Positions 33,719 through 44,645 of a DNA stretch of 64,000 nt are shown here, one piece after another. The stretch comes from Vigna angularis. Lineage: Eukaryota > Streptophyta > Magnoliopsida > Fabales > Fabaceae. A program made the translations under genes and the position numbers. The stretch is from contig NC_068974.1 of assembly GCF_016808095.1 (NCBI RefSeq), positions 11,780,001 through 11,844,000 on the forward strand. The letters run 5' to 3'. The notes under the pieces are model-generated. The model saw only the letters and a list, made by a program, of their open reading frames with translations. It was not told where the DNA came from and made no database searches. Each line of letters begins with the position of its first letter. The stretch's first letter is position 1.

Positions 33719-36498
33719 TGTTTTGTTCCCACCCTTTCTTAATTCACTATCATTCTTCTTCAACTCCCAAGCCTCTAGTTTTCGTTTCTTCTTGGGCCTT
33801 CCTGGCATTGTCCTCTTCTTTAGGGGTAATACATCTGGATATGATGTAATTTCCAAGACATATTGACCATTGATAGAATAAATGATTGTGTTGTAGGTCT
33901 CTTCATAAGTAGACTTCCTAAACCAATGTCCAATGTAGTCTTTTGCATTTAAATTCAAGAATTTCATTGTAGTAATGGCGTGAGTGCAAGGAATGCCAGT
34001 AATTGTCCATTTTCTACAAGTGTAGTCCATGTCAACATTGACAACAAATTGCTCCCCAAATTGAGAAATGTGTTCAACTTCAAATAATTTTTCTGATGAC
34101 CACCTGTCATGAATAGAAAATGACAACACAGTTAGCAACAAAGTTGTAATAAATGTGAACACAAGTTAATTGTATTATTAAAGTTACCTTGGTAACCAAT
34201 ATCTAGTTAACCATGATTCCTTTTGAAATCTGTTCAGAACTTTAGGGCAGATAGAACCTTCATATGATGCCATTTTTGTCCTGTTGGTAGTCCATTTCTT
34301 CATAATGTAAACCCTAATGTCTTCTAACATGGTAATAATTAGCTTAGACCTAGTATGAACTAGCACACTATTGAAGCCCTCACACATGTTGTTCACAAGA
34401 GTGTCACACTATGATGTACGGGTGAATCTAGATCTTGACCAAAATCTTGGAGAAGTAAATGTCAGTCAATATAACTTGTCAAGTATTTAAATGTCAAATG
34501 TGAGTGTATAAAATATTTATAAGAGTGAATACATACCTAGGTGGAATGACAATCAAGTATTTAAATTCCTCTAAATTGACCTCTTCAATTTTCCTCATTT
34601 CCGATTCCCATTGCTGCGGATATGTGGATGTTGTTGCCCTCCACATGAGATGTTTAAGGTTTTTTCCAAGATATTTCTTTCTGAAGTTTGCATACAAATG
34701 TCTAACACAAAATCTTTGTTTTACCCTAGGTAGAAGATCTTGAATAGCTAGCAAAAGACCCTGACATTTTAAAATAGCAAAGTTAGCTAAGTTATATGTG
34801 AAATATATTATAATTAACATTTGCTTTGATTGACCTTTTGTTGGTCTAAAATAAATGTGCATGATGCACACACAGCTTCCCCACCAAGGTCCTGAATGAG
34901 AAGCTCAAAGAACCAAGTCCACGAGTCTTTGTTTTCTACCTCAACAACAACATATGCTATGGGCAAAATTTATTCGTTTCCATCTCTTCCAACTGTTGTT
35001 AGTAACTCCCCTCCATACTTGCCTTTCAAAAAGCATCTATCCAACCCAATAATGGGTCTACAACAAATGAAGTTATCTTGGCATGCCTTCAAGCATACAT
35101 AAAATTTATTGTAACCCGCCATTACTATTTTCAACTTTTATTTTCACTATTGAACCTGGATTTGTTCTTAGAAGCTCATGACCATAACCATAAATTCTTC
35201 TAAATTTTTCCTTGAATGACCCCTCAACATTATCTTTTGCAATGACTCTTTCCCTTAAAGCCATATTTCTAGAAATTCCTACATTCCATTTCCTAGTGAC
35301 TTTGTCCCTAATGTCCATGACCTTCATATTAGGGTTTTCTCTGACAGTTTTTTCCATCCTTTCACTCAACCATTTTGAAGTCATCAACTTTACATTGAAA
35401 TATCTACTATAGTGTTTATGAATTCCTTTTTCTCCCATTACTGAGTGCATAAGTCCTAATCGTGTTTATGAATTCCTTTTTCTCAGCGAAATAGGTTCCT
35501 ACTTCCCATTTATTTTCCCCCAAACTTTTAGGCATACTAAAAGTGGGAAACCTTATCTTAATGGAATCATCATCCTCCTCACTATTTGGAGCACTAACCA
35601 ACTCATCTGACAACTACTCAATGTCCGACAAGCCAGGAACAACATCAATAGAATCATTATCAGTTGTCCGTGAACACTCACCTACTGAAGTGCAAGGTTC
35701 TTCTCTCACAATTCCTTTATAAGTCCCAATGTCACACTGAAGGCTGACATCAACTAGACTTTCTTCACTGACAGGCTCACATTCAACATCCTCATGTACA
35801 TCCTCATCTACATACTCATCCTCATAAACATCCTCATCTACATCTTCTTCATCATTTACATCTTCATCCTCACCCTCATCTACATCCTCAACCTCTTCTA
35901 CATCCTCTAGCTCAAAATCATGTACATCATGTACCTCAGCCTCCTCTACATCATGTACCTCATCCTCATATACATCGTTACTATTACCACCACCATGACC
36001 AACTACATGTTGCATCTCTTTAGCCATATCATTGTCAACCTCCTCCATTTGTGTTCCAACTAAAGCATTACCCTCACCTTCCACCATTTCTGTTCGAACT
36101 TTAGTATGACCATCACCCTCACCCTCCACCATTTTTGTTCAAACTTCAGTATGACCATCACCTTCACCCTCCACCATTTGTGTTCCAACTTCAGTATGAC
36201 CATCACCCTCACCCTCCTTCATGTTTGTTCCTACTTCACCATCACCATCACCATCACCCTAACCTTCCATCATTTCTCTTAGAACTTGACCATCACCATC
36301 ACCCTAACCCTCCTCAATTTTTGTTCCAAGTTCACCATCACCATCACCATCACCCTGACCCTCCTCCACTTGTCTTGCAACATCACCTTCATCATCAACA
36401 TGACCATCAACTCAATCAATCATTTCTATTATTTGTGGTTCCATGCTATTATCAACTACGTAGAGATGAACTTCATCATTTAACCTTGCAATGTTCAT
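33719..36498 (-). pseudogene. MuDR-class transposase, degenerate
   Basis: Sense order: an acidic, repetitive N-terminus (MVEGEGDGHTKV repeated with about 45 bp period, then a D/E/V-rich tract 35800-36000); a MuDR N-terminal domain (IRFPTFSMP, EKKEFINTIRTYAL, RKRN, NPGSIVKIKV); remains of the MULE DDE region (PRVKQRFCVRHLYANFRKKY, ...MCEGFNSV); and a SWIM zinc finger CRKWTITGIPCTHAITTM, then PGRPKKKRKLE. Stops and frameshifts split it into at least five pieces (breaks near 36130, 35615, 35450, 34900 and 34400; some gaps, such as 34160-34190, could be introns). The segment with the first two catalytic acids, expected near 34870-35100, is badly eroded. The start at about 36498 (MNIARLN) is tentative. 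Confidence 0.85.
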
Positions 36499-37030
36499 AG
36501 CGCCCCGATCATCACTCAATAATTCTAACCTATCTAGAAACACTCACTGACCTCCTAAGAAAACACTCGCACAGGCAGAGGACCACTACTTTTAAACAAT
36601 TCAAAAATGAAAAATCAGGACCACAATGTCTACACTATACACAATTGAACATGCAAAATCAGGATCACAACGCATTATAATAGTCAGAGAACAACACAAT
36701 AACCCATTTCAGATTACCAATCCCTAAAATGAAGACGTTGTACGACGTAAACGCAAAATCACATTATAACTCCATACATCCCAAATAAAAAACCAACCAC
36801 AAAAGGAAACTAACCTTAACTCACGTCCATTTTTGGTTCGGTTCGTCCACCTGCACCTGATTGTCTCCATCTTCTCTAAGATTGCAATTCCTCTTCTCAC
36901 ACGAACCAAATGAAATCCCTAATTCCCTAAAGTAAACAATTAGATTGGTGCCACGTCAAACACTCTTTATGTAAATAACAAAGTCCACGTAATCAAACAA
37001 TACACATCAACATATTATTTGTGCACCACA

Positions 37031-37183
37031 TCAGCATATGTTAACGCTCTGTCTGAAAACTTAACGGACAGGGCAAAATTGACTCAATTTTTGAAATATT
37101 TGGACCCAATTGAGATAGTTGCAAATACAACGACCCACTTGAGATTCCCCAACAAATATGAGGACGATCCGAGGATTTAAACC
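37031..37183 (-). repeat. Right TIR of the 33.0-37.2 kb MULE
   Basis: Inverse of the left TIR; its outer end reads inward GGTTTAAATCCTCGGATCG. Confidence 0.88.
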
Positions 37184-37192
37184 TTAAATTTA

Positions 37193-38210
37193 TCTTTTTA
37201 ATTTCTTTTAGGTTTCACAGTGCTCCACAACCCTACCATTTCTCTCCATCCCCATCTTCCATGTGGTTTCTCTCCCTCCCCATCTCTCTACCAATTATTT
37301 TCTTCTCAATCTCTCATCTAGCCGACAACGATGACCTCTGGCGGCTCACCAGTAGTGACGCGTTAACGGAACAATGCCAACCAATTTTCATGTACTAGCG
37401 TTGAAGGAATGACTTTTGAAGTTGAGAATTTGGGATTGGGGAATTTTGTGTGTTCTTGATGCTCATTTTTCGATTGTTGTTGCGTTTTGGGGGTTAGGGT
37501 TTCAAATTGCTGCGACTAGCAATCTGCGACGATTTATGTTTTTCTTACCTCCAGTGACGACAGACCAACAACCATTTGCAATGATACTTCTTTCTTCTGA
37601 TTATATTCTATGTAAGTACCAAAGTCTCTTCCTTTCTCCTTTTATTCCTTCATGATGAGATTTAGAAAACCTACTGTAAGCACCCGAAGAAAAAAAAAGC
37701 AAAAATCTCACAAGACTTGAATTTTTCTACACTAGTTGAAATTGATTCTGAGAGGGAAAGTTGTTTCGCATTTTTCTCAACGAAAGCTTTTTCTCAGGTA
37801 TACTTTGATTGGTAGAGAGTTGTTTCGCGTCTCTTGTGTCATTCTATATATGTGCTATATGATATCATTCTCATTCCTTATCCTTCTACATTGTCAATTT
37901 TGGTTTCTCAAACATTTTTATAATTATATTTATCTAATTTATCTTTCTTATCAAGCAAAAACTAGTATAGTATAATTGATAACTTCCACTACTGAATCTG
38001 TAAATCATCACAATCATTACAGAGATGGAGTGTAACTTTTTCCAATATCAAAAGGTATCTCGTGACGAAGCTTAGTCTTGCTAGTGAAACTGAGTAAATT
38101 TGTTCTCTTTTTTTGTAAAGTTAACACCTTTATAAAATAATTTTACTTATTTTTCAGAAGCTAATTTATTTTCGTGGTTTACACTTTCAGACGTAGATCA
38201 AATTATAATG
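37193..38210. other. Non-coding stretch
   Basis: C/T-rich sequence (37200-37330) then AT-rich sequence. Short frames here have no recognisable content. It may be the interior of the element whose ends are at 32800 and 42022. Confidence 0.4.
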
Positions 38211-38215
38211 GCAAC

Positions 38216-39318
38216 TGATAACTTTTTGGCAAGTATACCAAATCGTTACAAGTAATACAGTGATAAGTAAAGTATCGTTCTCCTCAGGGAATTTGTGTTA
38301 CGTTATTCAATTAAAATTTATTTATCAAAATCAATTGAACAGCAAAATATAAGTGAATTAATAGTTTCAAACTAGATGACAATTTAAAATTGAAATTAAA
38401 ATTTAAAGAAAGCTTCATTGGAATTGACTTCATGACCCCATTACAGTAACTATTCTGAGCAATATAACTTGCTTTCAAACATAAACATAACAGTATCTTG
38501 GTTTAATTCCTTAAAACAAGTTCTAAAGAATTATGTTCGATTATTAATTCCTTGAGTAATTAAACATAAACTTTGCATTAAGACTTATGTTATTGATGAC
38601 CAGGAGAATTGAAACTATTCCTAGCATCTCTCCTTCTGGTTGCTTTTCTTGCGTCAATACTCAAATTTACTTCCCAGTACAATTTGAATATAAAAACAAG
38701 TATATTTTACTTCCGTAAAATAAAATAAAAAGTAAACAAGAAAAGCATATGAACACAATTTATATTGAACAGGAAAATTTACATCAAATGTCAGCCATTA
38801 CAGTCAATTCCAACGAATGAAAGTTTAGCCTATCCTAGACATCACAAACATACTCATTTCCGCAATTCCTTGCATGATGTGCAGTCTTGATGTCTTCAGA
38901 GAGGTCTCCCCGTTCTCCAGAGCAGTTCTCCAGTCTTTTCTCTCTATTTTCGTGTGACAGAGCCCCCTTTTTCGTTTCTGTCACGTCTTTAAAAACCAAT
39001 AACTTCATTAATTCGCACAGCGCACATGTGTGTGTGCGCTATGCGAATTTCACGTAACTGCTGCCTCTCAACTGACATTATTCGCACAGCGCACATGTGA
39101 TGGTGCGCTATGCGAATTTATATATCCTGGCAGTGCGAGTTTTGGCTTGCGCTATGCGAGAACTGGCTAACAGAGTTTCAATTATACATCCTTTCCTGTA
39201 CAATAATTTACAACACAATCTACTTCCTATTACGACTTTTCATTGAGTAATAACATGAATAATTACAAAATTGAGATCCTTTATAAGTGTCAAAACATCT
39301 GTTTTTTCACACTTATCA
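38216..39318 (-). mobile_element. Solo LTR (1103 bp, minus orientation), TSD GCAAC
   Basis: Flanked by GCAAC at 38211-38215 and 39319-39323. Sense ends are TGATAAGTGTGAAAAAACAG and TTGCCAAAAAGTTATCA, matching the ends of the solo LTR at 30244-31403. It contains two ATTCGCACAGCGCACATGTG ... GCGCTATGCGAATT palindromic blocks at about 39010-39130, near the position where the other copy has CGCTTAAGCG blocks. No internal domain. Confidence 0.88.
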
Positions 39319-39829
39319 GCAACCAATTTTATCTTCATTCCATCTGAAAAGCATACTAGTAATGTGGCTACAAGATTACTAACTTTGAATCACTAGTACA
39401 AAATCAGGATTCTAACGCGGATAATGTGCTTCAGTTTTCAAAAAACCGAAGCATAAAACAATGCGGTGACAATTTTATAATTATAACAATTTTATAGGCC
39501 TCGGTTCAAGGACAACCGAATCAGAAAAGCGTTTATTACCTCGGTTGTTATAAGACCGAAGCATAAAAGCCTGCAAATATCACGCGGCCCCTTCACGTAT
39601 TAAATTAGACCTCGGTTAACCAAATAACCGAGTTAGTATGGCTTGATATTTTCTGCTCACTCCACTCTTTCTTTTTTCTCTCTCTCCTTCAACAATGCAT
39701 TCACTCCACTCTTTCCTCTTCTTGGTCTTCTATTTTCACCGCTCACCTCCGACGCCGCCATGGGCTTCGGGAAGTGCTTTGCGGACCCCTGCATCGGATC
39801 CCCGCTGCAGCGCCTCCTCGGTGCCTCCA

Positions 39830-40115
39830 ACGACTCTGTCGCTGCCTCTAACGACTGCACCGATGCATCTCGCTGCTGCTCTCTGTCGCCCTCTACCGCT
39901 GCGTCCAACGACGTTGCTTCCTCCTTTGCTGCCTCTAACCACTTCAGATGGTGCCTCCATTTAATCGCACTGAGGGTGGTGCATCTCGCTGCCTCCAACG
40001 ACGCCAGTGCTCTCTCCATCGCTGCTCCCACCGCTGCCTCTAACGACCACGGTGCCTTCATTTTTGTCGCGGTGAGGGTTGTGTATCTCGCTGCCTCCAA
40101 CGACGTTTCTGCATT
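39830..40115 (+). repeat. GCTGCCTCCAACGAC-type coding-like repeat
   Basis: A 15-18 bp word (GCTGCCTCTAACGAC, GTGCCTCCAACGAC, GCGTCCAACGAC) is scattered about nine times and yields AASND motifs in one frame and S/A-rich peptides in others. All frames stay open because the word lacks stops, so the 238-residue plus-strand and 216-residue minus-strand frames here are doubtful proteins. Confidence 0.6.
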
Positions 40116-40235
40116 ACTGCTCCCTCCGCCGCTTCCTCCCTTCGCCGCTGCCCTATTCCTTTCTTTCCCTAGCGGCGAAAACCCTAGCGGCCCCATTCCT
40201 TTCTTTCCCTCTCTATTCCACCTTCTATTTTCACC

Positions 40236-40480
40236 TACCGGGTGGGGATTACCCTTACTACCCTCCCCCGGGACCGTCGTCATCTCCGCCGCATCCCCCT
40301 CCAACACCGTCGTCTCCTCCTCGCGTCTTCACTTGGGATTTCCTCAGCATCTTCAATAGCTTTGAGAACGGGTATCCAATTTATCCGCCTCGGTTCGGGT
40401 TGAGAGTGAGCAGTCCCAAGTTGCTTGATGGGGAAATACCCCGCTTGATGAAGCCTGGATGTGTGGAAATAAGAATCTGA
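40236..40480 (+). pseudogene. Captured gene fragment, DUF630/DUF632-like
   Basis: One frame reads GGDYPYYPPPGPSSSPPHPP, then SSPPRVFTWDFLSIFNSFEN and GYPIYPPRFGLRVSSP. A proline-rich stretch followed by xTWDFLxxFxxFxNGYP, then YPPRxG and SSP, matches my memory of the N-terminal linker in plant DUF630/DUF632 (NRG2-like, formerly 'bZIP-like') proteins. Only about 60 residues are recognisable; upstream and downstream parts of that family (MGCxxSK start, DUF632) are absent. It lies inside the CACTA element, so it is probably a captured exon fragment. The family call needs a database search. Confidence 0.45.
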
Positions 40481-41879
40481 TCAAGTTGCTTGAAGATGCA
40501 AAATTTGCTCAACTGTTATAATTTTGGTATTCCTCCCAAGAATTAACAAGTACTGACATATTGCGTTACCTTTATAGTTTTCCTAAGAGGTGGATAGGAA
40601 GTATGGTAGAATAGGCTTCTTAGCTATTTTGATCGATTAATTCTTCCATCCTAAAGTGATCTGCCTGATAATTTTATAACATGTACCGGAATGTATTATT
40701 ATGTAGCCTAACATATTGGCAATGTTTTACACTTTTTCTCTTAATTCTCTGCTTAGTTTTCTTTGTTAGATAGGAATTGATAATAGCATAACTCTTCTTT
40801 CAATGATATGTAGATTGGGCACTTTTTCCCCAAAGCAGGGAGAAGAAAAGTAGGTGCGCGAGGGCACTTTCACGAGGGAGAAGAAAAGCAGGGAGAAGAA
40901 AATCAGATTGTATCTTGCTTTATTTTATTTTCTCAAATTTTTGTCTCAATTAGTTGCATGTTTCTACGTTGGATATTCACGCCGAATTTTTAGTGTGCTT
41001 TGTTGTATTGTTAAAAAAATTTGTTTGATAAGTTGACACAAAAATCTGGTATGCTAATTAGTCAGAAACAACTTGGTATGTTAATTAAAATCTGATTAAA
41101 ATTCCATTAGTTAAAAACAACTTGTTATGCTAATTAGTTTATACTAACCTTGTTACCTGCTGAATCAATAAGTTTTTTTTTTAATTAGTAGAACATAGAT
41201 CAGCTAATAGTATAGTACTCTGTTAAAAGATATTGAAGTGCATAAAGTCCTTGACTTGGACTATTACCTAGAGAGCGTGCACGAGTTCCATGACTGGAAA
41301 AAAAACCACCTATTGCCTCGGTTGACCAACAACCGAGGCCAAAAGTTTGGCGAAAAAAAAAGGAACACTTTCTACTGTCTCAGTTGCATTTGAACCGAGA
41401 CAAAAGCATACATTTTTTTGACTCGGTTCACAACCGAGACAAAAAGCCTACCACTTTTTACCTCGTCTGTATATACCTCAGTTATAGAACCGCTGCGGAA
41501 ATGCAAAAATAACCGTTGTCGTTTCCTTTTACTGTACTAGTGAATGGAGCACAAACATGATATAAAATCATTGTCAAGAAGAAGGACAAGTGATCTAAAT
41601 TTAGATTTATCTCCTCTAATGTGGATATTAGATTTTGATTAGGTGTTTAAGTTTTGTTTAGGTTATATTTATACTTAAAAGTTTAAGTTAAACTTTGTGT
41701 AGACTGCAAATTTAGAGTTAGACATGTTTTATTTTGATTTTGGAATTCTTTATTATGTATTGAAATTGAAAATTTTAAAATATATATTATGTTATGAAAA
41801 TTTTGTTGTCTTTTACATGTTGGTTTCAGATTAAACAATAATTTTAAGTTTATTACTCGTTCCCATTTTAATGTATAAA

Positions 41880-42022
41880 TGTATGAAAATATAAGTCTGT
41901 TGGTTAATAACAGATTTAAATTTTAAGTCTGTCAATCAATAACAAACTTAAATTTTAAGTCGGTTGTAAAACAAACTTAAAAGGTCTAAAAAATTAGACT
42001 TAAAAAGCTTGTTTTAGTAGTG
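41880..42022. mobile_element. Element terminus with AAGTCTG repeats
   Basis: Repeated TTTTAAGTCTGTCAATCAATAA-type words in both orientations end in AAAAAGCTTGTTTTAGTAGTG at 42022, inverse CACTACTAAAACAAGC. It looks like a CACTA-type end with subterminal repeats; the partner end was not found, although related words occur at 32800-33000. Confidence 0.55.
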
Positions 42023-42588
42023 AAGGCACTTATGGTCGATGTAATCGATGTCCAATTTGATAAATTGACGATCAGGCTAGATGGCTTCATTAATGTCATG
42101 GTATCTAGCAATGTTCATTTTGAAAAGATTTCTAACATGGTCGAGCGATAAGTCATTGTCATAGAGAAGAGAAATGGGATTCTCTGTCGCACCCCTACAT
42201 TCTTATACACAGAGGGAAACATATGGGAGTGTTGAGTGCCATGAACATTTTAGATGAAAGCCTTATGGAGCAATGTTATGATTTCCTCTATGCAAATCCT
42301 ACATGGACTTAAAGGTTGATGGGACTTCCACCATATAAAAGACGGAATAAGTTATGTAAGATGATGATGGGTGGTGACTGACTCTAGTTGTGTATTTAAT
42401 AGTCTTAGTTCTATTACTATTACAGCCTTAAGTGAACTTGTGTTGTAATTTGATATTGTTGGTACTTAACAATGTGTAATGTTCTTGTAATGGTTATCAC
42501 ATTTTTTGAATTAAATTCTTACTATTAATATTCAATTGTTATTATGACATTTTTTGTGTTAATTTTTTGTTGTTGTAGTTATTACTAA
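42023..42588. other. Non-coding stretch
   Basis: No recognised feature; probably the decayed 5' part of the following transposon ORF. Confidence 0.4.
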
Positions 42589-43490
42589 ATGACATCATCA
42601 TCATCCAAAAGGCCACAAAAAAGTCATAAGGAAAAAGAACAAACAACTAAGACAAAAACTCCTGCATATACGAGATCATCTATTGTAGAAGTATTAGATC
42701 AACGTCATTTCTTCAATAACAGCCATCAGATGGAACATTATGCTTCTGACTCTACACAAGAAATATTGTGGTACCAAAAATTATGAATTTTGAATCATTT
42801 GCCACTTCAAGCTTATATTTTCAACAACACCTTGTATTTCAAGGAGTGGTAGGTTTTCTGACATTTGAGTCATCGTTCTATCCGGGTTTGATCAAAGTGT
42901 TTTATTCAAATCTAAAGATTTCTGAAAAATGAATATCTTCTTAGTGAGGTGAACAAGAGAAGAATAAGATTGAAACCAACTGATTGGTGTAATGTTGCTC
43001 ATATGAAGTATGAGAGTCAGAAATTGTGTTTCGCAAAGATCCCAAATGGCTTTCCCTATGAACGTGACATGACATTGGCTATTATGATCAGACCAGAAAT
43101 GCAAGGTCAACGAGTTAAAGTGGTTGGTTTTTTTAATATTAATGATAGACTTTTGCATTATATTATCGTGCACATGTTGACTCTACGACCTGAAAATTTT
43201 GCAAAGTTACTGCACGAGGATATCTTTATGTTATGGGTGCTTAAAAATAATATAGCTATCAATTGGTCTCATCACATCATGCAACATATGCTTAAATGCA
43301 AGGTCGGTAACACACCCCTACCATACGGTCTCTTGATTACCCAAATCATGCAATACAGTGGAGTACATCTTGATACCGACGCTAGTACTCAGATTGGGAC
43401 CAAACAACATTTTTCAATTAAAGAGGTTGAATATTGTTAATGTCAACGGTGTTTGGCAACACGACGTCAGTGATAATGAAGACGAAGAGT
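42589..43490 (+). pseudogene. Plant-specific transposon protein, broken
   Basis: Plus-strand segments read MTSSSSKRPQKSHKEK, RHFFNNSHQMEHYAS, then in a second frame FESSFYPGLIKVFYSNLK, then from 42949 LKPTDWCNVAHMKYESQ, MLTLRPENFAKLLHEDIFML, INWSHHIMQHMLKC, LPYGLLITQIMQYSGV, ending near DNEDEE and TAA at about 43490. The order (YPxLxKVFYxNLK; R-x-x-NFAxLxxED; INWxHYIxxHM; LPYGxxITxI) is that of the 'putative plant transposon protein' family, common in legume genomes. At least two frameshifts and a stop (after LKISEK) disrupt it. It is related in type to the broken ORF at 7608-8321 but not closely by eye. Confidence 0.65.
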
Positions 43491-44004
43491 AACCACAACA
43501 TAAAGTCCTCAACATGAGCACTTTGTGCAACCTTCTCTCTATCCTTCAAATCCTAATATGATGACTCAAATGTGGAAGGGGTATAAGACTTGCAACACAG
43601 AAGGTATGTTATGGAACAAATGCAGGGGCGAGTTCAACGTATTGAAGATAACTTGTCTAACTTATCCCTCGACATGAATCGACAATTTGCTTACCTTAAC
43701 CATAATGTTAACTTAATTTGCATCATTTAGATGATTAAGTTCTTTACTATTCGATGACTGTATTACACAACTTATTATATTACAAATAGTAAAAAAAATA
43801 GGTTTTAACATGTTATATACGTTTCGATTTCGTACAAAGAAAAGCGTATCAAAACGTGGTGACATTTTCGTAGATATTGTGAAGTTATATGTTGTCAAGG
43901 AAAACAAGCCGTAAAAGGTATATTGTTATTTATGAATTAAAGTTAAATTAAGTAATTTATTAGCGCATGATTTTTCTCATAAAGAAAATGAGAAAATTTT
44001 CATC

Positions 44005-44645
44005 ATCTCATAATTTAAGTGTAAATAATTAGAGATGTATGACATTATTAATGACATTATTATAAAGATCAGCTCAATATTAATTTCCATTCTTAATGAC
44101 ATTATTATAAATAGTTTTTCTAAATTAGAGATGTATGACATTTTGAAATTAGATCTTGGATATGAAATTGATTTGTAGGATCATGTTGTACCATTTTCTT
44201 TATATATTTTTTTGTATACGCTTTAGAAAAATATTAAGGGTTTACATCATTATCCCTTAACTAATTACTTCACTAATAAAATTATGTCGTCGTGCTAATT
44301 ACACCTTGACTAAATCATATTTTTGCTAAGATTATATTTGCAAGTTAAATATGACATCACGAAGGAAAGATATTCCCCTAAGAAACAGAAACACATTCTT
44401 ATAATTTTGCAAATCCAGATCTGTAAAGATCGCAAATCTCTTGATGTAGCACATGTCTCTTTCCCAGTGAGGTGTTGAACAGATAATTTACAATATTCAG
44501 AACTTGATGCAATGCTTTAGTTAAATTAATATTTATAATTTTTTTTTAAAGTTTCAATATCTGCATTAAAAGGATATCAAGTTTTAATTATTATATAAGG
44601 ACTTAGTTAATTGTTTAAAAAGTAAAAGTGGTATAACCGATAGTT
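44005..44645. repeat. Duplicated segment, copy B (without insertion)
   Basis: Matches 22741-23248 plus 26457-26560 across the point where the LTR element inserted. Copy B has a continuous run from TTAAATTAATATTTATAATT to TATCTGCATTAAAAGG, so it gives an approximate pre-insertion sequence. A further short related block (ATGAATTAAAGTTAAATTAAG...) occurs at 43930-43985 and 45730-45790. Confidence 0.82.

Larger units (their letters stand above)
33021..37183 (-). mobile_element. Mutator-like element (MuDR class), TSD TTAAATTTA
   Basis: Flanked by a perfect 9 bp duplication TTAAATTTA at 33012-33020 and 37184-37192. Terminal inverted repeats of about 153 bp lie at 33021-33173 and 37031-37183, sharing GGATCGTCC, ATATTTGTTGGG, AATCTCAAGTGGGTC, TATTTGCAACT and TCAATTGGGTCCAAATATTT. 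Nine-base target copies and long TIRs define Mutator elements. Inside are a degenerate MuDR-type transposase (minus) and a GRF zinc-finger ORF (plus) that converge. The element is complete in structure but its transposase is broken. Confidence 0.93.
39391..41542 (+). mobile_element. Non-autonomous CACTA element (2152 bp), TSD AAT
   Basis: Left end CACTAGTACAAAATC and right end ACTGTACTAGTG, flanked by AAT at 39388-39390 and 41543-41545. Subterminal zones (39410-39640 and 41300-41500) carry many CCTCGGTT / AACCGAGG copies in both orientations. No transposase is present; the interior 39660-41250 holds a C/T-rich GCCTCCAACGAC repeat and a gene-like fragment (40236-40420), the pattern of a CACTA element carrying captured host sequence. 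Confidence 0.92.

Noticed and set aside
36135..36500. His/Pro-rich plus-strand frame resembling a histidine-rich protein
   Set aside because: It is the antisense of the acidic repeat at the N-terminus of the MULE transposase.
39643..40359. 238-residue plus-strand and 216-residue minus-strand frames
   Set aside because: Mostly produced by the GCCTCCAACGAC repeat and C/T-rich sequence inside a CACTA element. Only the short proline-rich part at 40236-40480 has gene-like content.
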